Shown: piece by piece, positions 1-5,580 of the stretch | Layout: every line of letters begins with the position of its first letter | Numbering within the stretch: the stretch's first letter is position 1 | Position numbers and translations under genes: made by a program | Source of the DNA: Candidatus Pacebacteria bacterium UBA6188 | GTDB lineage: Bacteria; Patescibacteriota; Microgenomatia; UBA1400; PJMF01 | Direction: 5' to 3' | DNA length: 5,580 bases | Assembly (NCBI GenBank): GCA_002422765.1 | Contig: DITI01000054.1 | Span: 8,078 to 13,657 of the forward strand | The notes under the pieces: generated by a model | Databases searched by the model: none | What the model saw: only the letters and a program-made list of their open reading frames with translations | What the model was told of the DNA's origin: nothing

Positions 1-680
1 GCAATCATGAGCATAGCCCACATTGAGCGCGGATTAATTTGCTCAAGACCTTGAATCTGCAAGCTGTAAATAGCAAAAGGCAAAAGCAAGATGCTGAGGG
101 CAAGATTGGTGATCATTACCATTTCCAGAATTGAAAAAGTATTAGTTAGTTTCTTGGAAAAGACCAGGTAGGCACTGTAGCCAAACATGCCAATAAAAAT
201 TAAAGAATTACCATAAAAAGTGCCGAGAGAGAGCCTTTCCTCAGGTGATCTAGAGAAAACTAATAAGAGCAGGACACCACTAAAGGCCATAAGCATGCCC
301 AAAATCTTTTTGCGATTGATCTTTTCTCCAAGCCAAAAATAGGCTAACAAGCCAGCAGCAATAGGAACAAAAACATAAATTAATTGTGAAGCAATCAAAG
401 TGGTGTGAGAAATTCCAAAAGCGAACATGGTCATGTTTAAGCCTAAGCTCAAACCAAGTAGAAGACCGAGCAGTAAATTCTTGGGAGTAAAAAATAGTTG
501 AAAGCGAACTTTTTTTCTAAAGAAAAGTAAAAGCAAAAGAAAACCAAGAAAAATTCTAAACCAATTAAGTAAAAAAGGATGAACCAAGGTGGCACCGTAA
601 CGAATAACCGAAGGTAAAATTGCTCCACCAACAAAAGCTGAACCAAGCAAAGCAAGTAAACCTACTAATTTTTTTCTCAT
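1..680 (-). CDS. EamA/DMT-family membrane transporter, 3' end cut by window edge
   Basis: An open frame without stops runs from an ATG at 680 off the left edge of the window (226 codons visible). It reads as a very hydrophobic protein beginning MRKKLVGLLALLGSAFVGGA. About seven membrane segments can be seen, near residues 5-25, 33-53, 68-90, 96-117, 125-143, 153-175 and 184-206. The first five form one EamA repeat. It ends in the family-typical stretch LGEKINRKKILGMLMAFSGV (118-137), where a Leu-Gly-Glu turn is followed by a Gly-rich helix. The second repeat has just begun, so roughly 60-80 residues are missing. Members of this superfamily are inner-membrane exporters or exchangers of small metabolites such as amino acids, nucleotide sugars and drugs; the substrate cannot be read here. 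The start lies 9 bases after the acetyltransferase stop, with no clear Shine-Dalgarno sequence, so it is probably co-transcribed and translationally coupled. The family call is firm; the substrate is unknown. Confidence 0.87.
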   Translation of the reverse strand, partial: MRKKLVGLLALLGSAFVGGAILPSVIRYGATLVHPFLLNWFRIFLGFLLLLLFFRKKVRFQLFFTPKNLLLGLLLGLSLGLNMTMFAFGISHTTLIASQLIYVFVPIAAGLLAYFWLGEKINRKKILGMLMAFSGVLLLLVFSRSPEERLSLGTFYGNSLIFIGMFGYSAYLVFSKKLTNTFSILEMVMITNLALSILLLPFAIYSLQIQGLEQINPRSMWAMLMI

Positions 681-689
681 AATTAAAGA

Positions 690-1313
690 TTATTGGAAAA
701 GTCTGGGTCGACCTAACTTGTAGTTTAGATTCTTGCCTTTGCGCTCGCCAATTTCTTTGGCTGGCATACCGGCCACAATTTTCATGGCTTCAACGTCTTT
801 AGTGACGACTGCGCCACCGGCGACGATGGCTCCTTGGCCAATTTTAACTCCTGGCATAATGATCGAACGAGGACCGATGAAAACGTAATCAGCAATTTCC
901 ACCTTCTCTTCGATGGTGGCCATATTTTCAGAATGAATGTCGTGTTGGCTGGTCCAAATCATCACATCAGAAGCAATGTCGACGTGATTGCCAATTTTTA
1001 AACCCCCGCGAGAGTTCTTGAGTTGTTTGCGCCCATCAAGGGTAGATTTTTCACCAATCAATGTTCCCTCGCCAATCTCAATGCCTTGTGGGTAATAGAT
1101 GCGAGCCCCCATGTGAATGGTTGAGTGGCGACCAATCTTCATGCCGGCCAAACGATAACAGAGTTTGCGAAAATTGTGGGAAGGTACGTAACCAACTAAC
1201 CACCATAAAAGACCGGTAATGAGTTCTAAATGAATTGCTTTGCAACGACCAATGATTTTTTCAATAATTTCAGTTGTGTTGAGAGCGCGACCGTCTTTGT
1301 CAGTGATTGGCAT
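690..1313 (-). CDS. Left-handed beta-helix (hexapeptide repeat) acyl/acetyltransferase, WcaF/Maa-like
   Basis: This 207-residue protein probably transfers an acetyl group from acetyl-CoA to a sugar or glycan hydroxyl in the cytoplasm. Residues 1-55 form a helical N-terminal part with a hydrophobic patch (LITGLLWWLV, 31-40). From about 58 to 187 it shows imperfect hexapeptide repeats: MKIGRHSTIHMGARI, IEIGEGTLIGEKSTLDG, LKIGNHVDIASDVMI, VEIADYVFIGPRSIIMPGVKIG and GAIVAGGAVVTKDV. These are closed by the typical exit sequence VAGMPAKEIGERK (180-192). His124 in SQHDIHSE is the probable catalytic base by family analogy. This layout matches the WcaF/WbbJ/maltose-O-acetyltransferase group, at their usual length. 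The acceptor cannot be told from sequence; the GT4 genes nearby make a surface glycan plausible. The ATG at 1313 is 18 bases after the ruvB stop, with no Shine-Dalgarno sequence. The next gene follows after 9 bases. Confidence 0.9.
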   Translation of the reverse strand: MPITDKDGRALNTTEIIEKIIGRCKAIHLELITGLLWWLVGYVPSHNFRKLCYRLAGMKIGRHSTIHMGARIYYPQGIEIGEGTLIGEKSTLDGRKQLKNSRGGLKIGNHVDIASDVMIWTSQHDIHSENMATIEEKVEIADYVFIGPRSIIMPGVKIGQGAIVAGGAVVTKDVEAMKIVAGMPAKEIGERKGKNLNYKLGRPRLFQ

Positions 1314-1331
1314 AGATTAAGTATACAACAG

Positions 1332-2339
1332 CTAGTCTTTTTTCGGAAATTTGACCCCAAAATGTTGATAAGCTTTGTCGCTAAGGACTCTGCCTGACGG
1401 ACTACGTTTGATAAAACCAATTTGAATTAAATAAGGCTCTAAGACTTCTTCAATTGTTCCAGGGTCTTCATTGATGGAGGCAGCGAGAGTCTTGAGGCCG
1501 ACCGGTCCACCTTGGTGCTTTTCAATAATGGCAGTAATTAGGCGACGATCATTTTCATCTAAGCCAAGCTGATCAATTTCAAAAATGCTGAGGGCTTGTA
1601 AAACCATGGATAAGTCAACACTTTTCTTTTCCAAAACTTGAGCAAAATCACGGACTCGTTTGAAAAGCTTCAAAGCAATGCGGGGTGTACCTCGGGAACG
1701 CTGGGCAATTGCTAAAGCAGCTTCTTCGTCGATGGTGGTTTCTAGCTTCAGACTAGCGGCTTGCAAAATACTTGTTAGTTCCAATGGTTTGTAAAATTCA
1801 ACACGATGGATCAAGCCAAAACGGTCACGAAAAGGTCCAGTCAGTAAACCAAAGCGAGTGGTAGCTCCTACCAGAGTAAATTTGGCCAAATCGAGTCGCA
1901 CAGTGCGAGCTGAAGGGCCTTTGCCAATCACAATATCGAGAGCAAAGTCTTCCATAGCTGGATAAAGAGTCTCCTCTACTGCCTTGGGTAAGCGGTGAAT
2001 TTCATCAATAAATAAAACATCACCATCTTCTAAATTGGTAAGAATGGCCGCCAAGTCGCTAGCTTTGGATAGAGCTGTGCCAGAGGTAATCTTGAAGTTA
2101 CTACCCATTTCTTTGGCGATCAGTTGAGAAAGAGTAGTTTTGCCTAGTCCTGGAGGGCCATAAAACAAAACGTGATCAACGGCTTCATGGCGCTGTTTGG
2201 CTGCTTTGATGGCAATTTGTAGGGATTTCTTGATGTTGGTTTGACCGGTAAATTCAGCCCAATTTTGAGCACGAAGGGAAGTAAAAAGCATTTCCTCGTC
2301 ATTGGCGGAGATGATTGGATTAGCTAATGGCTTTGGCAT
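1332..2339 (-). CDS. ruvB: Holliday junction branch migration ATPase RuvB
   Basis: RuvB is the AAA+ hexameric motor that, loaded by RuvA, pumps DNA through Holliday junctions during recombinational repair. The 335-residue protein is full length. Visible in order are Walker A GPPGLGKTT (61-69), Walker B DVLFIDEIHRL (107-117), sensor 1 in TLVGATTR (155-162) and the arginine-finger segment GPFRDRFG (168-175; Arg171). Sensor 2 lies in RSRGTPRIALKLFKRVRDFA (214-233). The C-terminal winged-helix DNA-binding domain contains GGPVGLKTLAASINEDPGTI (277-296) and SPSGRVLSDKAYQHFG (313-328). One mild oddity is the N-terminal segment LRAQNWAEFTGQ, which lacks the Pro normally following Leu-Arg. An in-frame TGA twelve bases upstream fixes the ATG at 2339 as the earliest ATG start. 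No Shine-Dalgarno sequence precedes it, but an extended -10 does. Unlike many genomes, ruvB here is separated from ruvA by 182 bases. Confidence 0.98.
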   Translation of the reverse strand: MPKPLANPIISANDEEMLFTSLRAQNWAEFTGQTNIKKSLQIAIKAAKQRHEAVDHVLFYGPPGLGKTTLSQLIAKEMGSNFKITSGTALSKASDLAAILTNLEDGDVLFIDEIHRLPKAVEETLYPAMEDFALDIVIGKGPSARTVRLDLAKFTLVGATTRFGLLTGPFRDRFGLIHRVEFYKPLELTSILQAASLKLETTIDEEAALAIAQRSRGTPRIALKLFKRVRDFAQVLEKKSVDLSMVLQALSIFEIDQLGLDENDRRLITAIIEKHQGGPVGLKTLAASINEDPGTIEEVLEPYLIQIGFIKRSPSGRVLSDKAYQHFGVKFPKKD

Positions 2340-2352
2340 TCTTGAGATTCAA

Positions 2353-2379
2353 TTTATATCAAAGCAAATAACTTTGCAA
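2353..2379 (-). promoter_or_regulatory. Candidate promoter for ruvB-acetyltransferase-transporter
   Basis: Read on the minus strand, TGATATAAA (2361..2353) is an extended -10 (TGnTATAAA, 5 of 6 to TATAAT). A TTGCAA at 2379..2374 matches the -35 consensus in 4 of 6 positions, with a short 15-base spacer. Transcription would start near 2346, giving a leader of only about 7 bases before the ruvB ATG. That agrees with the absence of a Shine-Dalgarno sequence. The -35 lies inside the ruvB-side inverted repeat arm. This is inference from consensus only. Confidence 0.4.
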
Positions 2380-2527
2380 CCTAGAGAGTCCATTGAAGGA
2401 GCCGAATTAATATTATGAATTTATGAATAAGTTTTTAGACGGCGACTTCACTGAGTGAGACAAAGATCGTTGGCTTGAATTAATTTAATTTTAGTCGAAC
2501 GTGACTCTTTGGGTTGCAAAGTTATTT
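2366..2527. repeat. MITE-like 162-bp unit bounded by 25-bp imperfect inverted repeats
   Basis: The left arm (2366-2390) and right arm (2503-2527) are reverse complements at 23 of 25 positions. The outer 16 bases are perfect: aaataactttgcaacc at 2366-2381 against ggttgcaaagttattt at 2512-2527. The inner parts are tagagagtc and gactctttg. The right arm contains the last Lys codon and TAA stop of ruvA; the left arm lies just upstream of the ruvB -10. A TA dinucleotide sits at matching places in both arms (2369-2370 and 2523-2524). This would fit TA target duplication around a 152-base IS630/mariner-type MITE, although a palindromic end would show this anyway. The interior encodes no convincing protein. 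The unit could instead be a structured RNA or a regulatory hairpin with a loop of about 112 bases. The repeat itself is directly seen; its nature is not settled. Confidence 0.85.
2413..2428. repeat. Exact tandem 8-bp duplication
   Basis: The octamer ttatgaat occurs twice back to back (2413-2420 and 2421-2428) in the AT-rich interior of the inverted-repeat unit. A second, spaced direct repeat, gaattaat, is found at 2404-2411 and 2477-2484. These may be binding sites, slippage products or chance in AT-rich DNA; no function is claimed. Confidence 0.5.
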
Positions 2528-3094
2528 TCCATTGTTCATTTTAATGACGGTTTTAATTGCAACTTGCAGATCCATATTTTCTAAATCCAAAGTGGCCATG
2601 CTGTTTTGAATGGCGTTTTCCTCAAAACCTAAACTAAGCAAAGCATCCATCACATCCTGAGCCTTGGGGCTTAAGGTGCTGAGATTGAGCTCCTTGAGAC
2701 TACCCAATTTACTCTTGAGTTCGATGATAATTTTTTGAGCGAGTTTTTTACCAACTCTAGGAACATTGGTGAAGAAACTAGTTTGTGCTTGTTGAACCGC
2801 TTCAATTAATTGTTCAATACCAGCATCAGCCAAAGCAATGGCGGTTTTGGGTCCGACTCCAGAAATGGCGATTAGAAGTTTGAAAATTTCTAGTTCTTCC
2901 TCGCTTTGAAAGCCGTAGAGTTCAAAGCGATCTTCCTTGATGTGACTATAGATGTAGAGGGCAATTTCTGAGCCATCTTGACCCAAAGAATTCAAGAGTT
3001 TGTGACCAACCACTACTAAATAGCCCACTCCACCTGTGAGTAAAATGAGGTGGTCTTTTTTGACTAAGGTTTGACCTTGTAGGTAGGCAATCAT
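2522..3094 (-). CDS. ruvA: Holliday junction-binding subunit RuvA
   Basis: RuvA tetramers hold the four-way junction in a square-planar form and load two RuvB rings. The 190-residue protein has all three domains. The N-terminal OB-fold (about 1-64) starts with MIAYLQG and contains GGVGYLVVV and KEDRFELYGF, the latter a counterpart of the family's REDxxLLYGF. The central domain carries two helix-hairpin-helix motifs, LLIAISGVGPKTAIALAD (about 73-90) and FFTNVPRVGKKLAQKIIIEL (about 107-126). The C-terminal three-helix domain (about 143-190) binds RuvB. Length is normal. The ATG at 3094 overlaps the ruvC stop as ATGA, so translation is probably coupled to ruvC. The last codon and stop lie inside an inverted-repeat arm. 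If that unit is an insertion, it landed right at the end of the gene without damaging it. Confidence 0.97.
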   Translation of the reverse strand: MIAYLQGQTLVKKDHLILLTGGVGYLVVVGHKLLNSLGQDGSEIALYIYSHIKEDRFELYGFQSEEELEIFKLLIAISGVGPKTAIALADAGIEQLIEAVQQAQTSFFTNVPRVGKKLAQKIIIELKSKLGSLKELNLSTLSPKAQDVMDALLSLGFEENAIQNSMATLDLENMDLQVAIKTVIKMNNGK

Positions 3095-3582
3095 ATTTTA
3101 TTTAACTTTCTAGAACATTCATGACAAATCATAACGGCCAAGGCATCAATAGTATCATCAATGACTGGACCTTCTAAATTCAACTCTAGTCTCACCATCT
3201 TTTCTACCGCTTTTTTATCGGCTCGTCCATAGCCAGTTAGACTTTGTTTGATCTGAAGTGGTGTATATTGGGCGATTTTGACGTTGTGGCGAAAGAGACT
3301 AGAAAGAATCACTCCGCGAGCCTCACTCACATCAAGGGCAGTGCTTTGGTTTTTGAACCAAAAGAGAGACTCAATGCCTGCTTCTTGCACTTGGTGTTTT
3401 TCTAGTAAGACATCTAGTTGATCGGAAATTTCCTTGTAACGCTTGAAGAGATCTGCTTTTTTATCAGTTTGAATGCATTGGTAAGCCAAAAGTTGCCACT
3501 TTTCACCACTTTTTTGACCAATAGCAAGGCCGACCCGATCGTAGCCTGGATCGATGCCAATGATGATGGGATTAGTTGACAT
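3091..3582 (-). CDS. ruvC: Crossover junction endodeoxyribonuclease RuvC
   Basis: RuvC is the dimeric RNase H-fold nuclease that resolves Holliday junctions by paired, Mg2+-dependent nicks. The 163-residue protein shows the full acidic active site: Asp11 in IIIGIDPGYDRVG, Glu71 in AGIESLFW, and Asp143 and Asp146 in DDTIDALAVMICH. These correspond to E. coli Asp7, Glu66, Asp138 and Asp141. The DNA-contacting region FKNQSTALDVSEARGVI (76-92) and the conserved segment SLTGYGRADKKAVEKMV (114-130) are also present. The ATG at 3582 directly follows the TAA stop of the upstream glycosyltransferase with no gap. A GGAG nine bases before the ATG, inside the upstream gene, is a reasonable ribosome binding site. 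The gene ends with TGA in a 4-base overlap with ruvA. Bacillus-type Firmicutes lack RuvC, which helps exclude them as the source. Confidence 0.96.
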   Translation of the reverse strand: MSTNPIIIGIDPGYDRVGLAIGQKSGEKWQLLAYQCIQTDKKADLFKRYKEISDQLDVLLEKHQVQEAGIESLFWFKNQSTALDVSEARGVILSSLFRHNVKIAQYTPLQIKQSLTGYGRADKKAVEKMVRLELNLEGPVIDDTIDALAVMICHECSRKLNKI

Positions 3583-4740
3583 TTAAATAGACTCCAAAGT
3601 TTTCAGAATGATTTTGGCTGATCTGGACCAATCAAATTTTTTGGCTTGGCGTTGCATGGCGGTTTGATATTTTGATAATTCTCTGTGAGGCATTTGGTAG
3701 ACACGCATCATGGCGCTGCTGACACTGTGAGAATTGGGGTTCTTGAGTAGAAAACCGGCTTCCCCCACTACTTCAGGTAGACTAGAATTGTGGGCCACAA
3801 TAGGAATGGTGCCAAGTTGCAAAGATTCGAGAACTGGGATGCCAAAGCCTTCATAAAAAGATAGCAACAGACTGGCGAGGGCATTTTGGTAGAGAGCTCG
3901 CTTGAATTTATCTTCGACGAAGCCAGTTAAAACAATCTTTTCTTTGAAAGGCGAGGCTTGAATACGCTCAATAAGTTCGTCAGCCAACCAACCAATCTTG
4001 CCAGCAATAATGAGATTGGGCTCATGAAAATTGGCTGGCTTGTGATTTTTAGACTTGAGATTATGAGCAGCTAGCTTGCGTAAGAACTCTTCATAAGCCT
4101 CAATCAAAGCGAGAATGTTTTTACGAGGTTGAAGTGTGCCTAAATAGAGAAAATATTTGTTTTTGATTTGATGTTTGGCAAAAAACTCTTTGGTTTCTTG
4201 AGGGCTAGCAGACTTAGTGAGTGAAACTCCAGGATAAGCGATAATGACATCATTTTCGGGCAAATGATAATGTTTGACAATTTCTTGTTTGGAAAATTTG
4301 GAAATGGTGATGACTTTGCGAGCTCTTTTGACACTGTATTTGGTCCAAGATTTAAGTTGCAATAAGTCGCTACTGCGAAATTGGTCGCCGTAATGAAGAT
4401 AAGCTAGATCCATAACACTACTAACGTAAGGAACGGCGGAAATCCTTGGAGCATAGTGAGAGGGGGTGAAAAAAACTTGGTAGTCTTTTTGGTGTAAAAA
4501 TAAATGGATAGGCAAAGCCCACTGCGTCCAGAGTTTTTGCGGACCAATGACCATGTAGCGCCAGTTGGCTCGACTCTTGGGTAAATCAGCTTGTTTTTTG
4601 CTAGACAAAAGGACGGTGACTTCTAGATTTTGGCGCTTGGCAGTCAATTTGTAGAGTTCACTTAGAATGGCAAAGGCGTAGGTGTTACTCCCGACTCGAT
4701 TTTTGACGTTGGCTTCATTGCCATCGATGGCGATTCTCAT
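3583..4740 (-). CDS. GT4-family glycosyltransferase (GT-B fold, MtfB-like)
   Basis: This complete 385-residue retaining GT-B glycosyltransferase probably transfers a hexose from a nucleotide-sugar donor onto a surface glycan, or onto its lipid carrier, at the cytoplasmic membrane face. The N-terminal acceptor domain begins MRIAIDGNEANVKNRVGSNT, with the Gly-rich loop at 17-19, and includes VMDLAYLHYGDQF (109-121). The C-terminal donor domain has FLYLGTLQPRKN (197-208; Arg206 and Lys207 are likely donor-phosphate contacts) and LIIAGKIGW. It also has the EX7E motif in YEGFGIPVLE (Glu297 and Glu305). Residues about 222-241 form a Lys/His/Asn-rich insert missing from the neighbouring paralogue. 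The start at 4740 has GAAGG eight bases upstream, overlapping the end of the preceding GT4 gene (3-base gap). The MtfB-like subgroup is suggested by overall pattern; donor and acceptor are unknown. Confidence 0.93.
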   Translation of the reverse strand: MRIAIDGNEANVKNRVGSNTYAFAILSELYKLTAKRQNLEVTVLLSSKKQADLPKSRANWRYMVIGPQKLWTQWALPIHLFLHQKDYQVFFTPSHYAPRISAVPYVSSVMDLAYLHYGDQFRSSDLLQLKSWTKYSVKRARKVITISKFSKQEIVKHYHLPENDVIIAYPGVSLTKSASPQETKEFFAKHQIKNKYFLYLGTLQPRKNILALIEAYEEFLRKLAAHNLKSKNHKPANFHEPNLIIAGKIGWLADELIERIQASPFKEKIVLTGFVEDKFKRALYQNALASLLLSFYEGFGIPVLESLQLGTIPIVAHNSSLPEVVGEAGFLLKNPNSHSVSSAMMRVYQMPHRELSKYQTAMQRQAKKFDWSRSAKIILKTLESI

Positions 4741-4743
4741 AAT

Positions 4744-5580
4744 TTAACCTTCAAAATCTTCAATAGCTCGTCTGTAAACCGCTATGGTTTGACGAGCAGT
4801 TTTTTGCCAATTAAAAAGTTGTAGGCGAATAATCATTTTTTTCATGCGCGCTTCGCTATCGGCCTTGTTCTCGCCCAAAACTTTTTCAATGGCTTGGCGA
4901 ATAGAAGTTTCATCTTGGGGGTTGCTGAGCTCGGCAGCGTTGCCAGCCACTTCCCTGATGGCGGGGATGTCAGAGCTGACCACCGGCACGCCGTGGGCAA
5001 AAGCTTCCAAGACGGGCAAGCCAAAACCCTCATAAAGGCTAGGATAAACAAAAAGTTCACAATTATGATACAAAACTGCTAGCTCATAATCATTGACGCG
5101 CCCCAAAAATCTCAGGTTGGGATCTTGAGTAATTTTTTCACTCCCGTCCCAAGATTGTTCGCCAGCAATTAACAGTTGATAGTCTTTGGCCAAGGGCAAC
5201 CAAGCTCGGATCAGGGTGGCTAAATTTTTACGCGGTTCTCTGGTGCCAACGAATAAGAGGTAGGGTTTGTTTAGTTGAAGTTTGTGCCTGATGTTAAGGA
5301 CTAATTCTGGCTTATTGGCTAGCTCGTGGCTAATTTCAGCCACTTGAGTGGGTAAAGCTTCGTGAACGACGCTGACGCATTTGCTGGGCATTTCTAGATA
5401 GCGCAGGATGTCACTTTTGGTGGCCTCTGAGACAGCGATAATTTGGGCTTGGCGTTGACGCAGAATGCGCCAAGAATCTTGATGCATCTTCAAAACTAAA
5501 GGATGAGCGATTTGCGGATAACGAATGATAGCTAAGTCATGAATAGTGGAAACCAAAGGTAAGTTTTTGTCTGGAGGTTG
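4744..5580 (-). CDS. GT4-family glycosyltransferase, 5' end cut by window edge
   Basis: The open frame (278 visible residues) continues past the right edge. A TTG at 5556 could be mistaken for a start, but the frame stays open and protein-like upstream (QPPDKNLP before LVSTIHDLA). This aligns with AVPYVSSVMDLA of the neighbouring GT4 (102-113), so roughly 100 N-terminal residues lie outside. Visible are STIHDLAIIRYP, IIAVSEATKSDI and the donor-site segment LFVGTREPRKN. The EX7E motif is in SLYEGFGLPVLE (Glu184 and Glu192 counted from the window edge), followed by VPVVSSDIPAIREVAGNAA. It is a retaining GT-B enzyme, probably in the same glycan pathway as the next gene, which starts 3 bases downstream and is clearly related in motif order. 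Donor and acceptor cannot be told. Confidence 0.92.
   Translation of the reverse strand, partial: QPPDKNLPLVSTIHDLAIIRYPQIAHPLVLKMHQDSWRILRQRQAQIIAVSEATKSDILRYLEMPSKCVSVVHEALPTQVAEISHELANKPELVLNIRHKLQLNKPYLLFVGTREPRKNLATLIRAWLPLAKDYQLLIAGEQSWDGSEKITQDPNLRFLGRVNDYELAVLYHNCELFVYPSLYEGFGLPVLEAFAHGVPVVSSDIPAIREVAGNAAELSNPQDETSIRQAIEKVLGENKADSEARMKKMIIRLQLFNWQKTARQTIAVYRRAIEDFEG

Noticed and set aside
449..655. Minus-strand hydrophobic ORF of 68 residues
   Set aside because: It is a shifted frame within the EamA transporter, whose own frame stays open for 226 codons and shows family motifs. Hydrophobicity is a by-product of T-rich codons.
1237..1245. Further copies of the repeat core (ctttgcaac here, and gttgcaaag near 3819)
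   Set aside because: Only about 9 bases match, within coding frames using Leu/Gln/Lys codons. There is no extension to the rest of the arm, so these are probably chance.
2349..2393. Minus-strand 14-codon mini-ORF before ruvB as a leader peptide
   Set aside because: It has no ribosome binding site, no run of regulatory codons, and starts upstream of the likely ruvB promoter.
2366..2527. Inverted repeat as a simple intrinsic terminator after ruvA
   Set aside because: The loop of about 112 bases is far too long, and the only T-rich tract at the stem end is the arm itself. A fast-folding terminator is not supported.
4844..5082. Plus-strand ORFs inside the upstream glycosyltransferase
   Set aside because: They lie opposite the conserved EX7E and C-terminal region of the GT4 frame and show no recognisable protein features.
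5554..5556. TTG as the start codon of the upstream glycosyltransferase
   Set aside because: The frame continues open to the window edge with sequence that aligns to the neighbouring GT4, and starting here would remove most of the N-terminal Rossmann domain. The gene is cut by the window edge instead.

Overview
This window is a compact bacterial segment with every supported gene on the minus strand. In transcription order (high to low coordinates) it reads: GT4 glycosyltransferase (5' end outside the window) - second GT4 glycosyltransferase - ruvC - ruvA - a 182-base spacer - ruvB - hexapeptide-repeat acetyltransferase - EamA/DMT membrane transporter (3' end outside the window).

The core is the complete Holliday-junction machinery: RuvA binds the four-way junction, the RuvB AAA+ ring drives branch migration, and RuvC cuts the junction. 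The catalytic residues of RuvB and RuvC and the two helix-hairpin-helix motifs of RuvA are intact. The flanking genes point to cell-surface work: two related GT4 glycosyltransferases upstream, and a sugar/glycan-type O-acetyltransferase plus a ten-helix-type DMT transporter downstream. The four upstream genes are tightly packed (3-base gap, then direct abutment, then a 4-base ATGA overlap), so they are probably one transcript. ruvB, the acetyltransferase and the transporter form a second tight block (18- and 9-base gaps), with a plausible promoter of its own just upstream of ruvB.

The organism is a bacterium with AT-rich DNA, the standard use of TGA as stop (the end of ruvC), and several genes without a clear Shine-Dalgarno sequence. 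Presence of RuvC argues against Bacillus-type Firmicutes, which use RecU instead. Small, tightly packed genes and RuvABC next to GT4 glycosyltransferases would fit a Patescibacteria/CPR genome (for example Microgenomates-like), but this is an inference and no marker here proves it.

The most unusual structure is in the ruvA-ruvB spacer. A pair of 25-base inverted repeats (23 of 25 matching, with a perfect outer 16 bp) brackets a 162-base unit that covers the last codon and stop of ruvA and nearly all of the spacer. It looks like a MITE-like non-autonomous element or a long structured RNA/DNA hairpin, and its ruvB-side arm seems to supply the -35 box of the ruvB promoter. I found no convincing new multi-gene system; this element is the best candidate for something undescribed.
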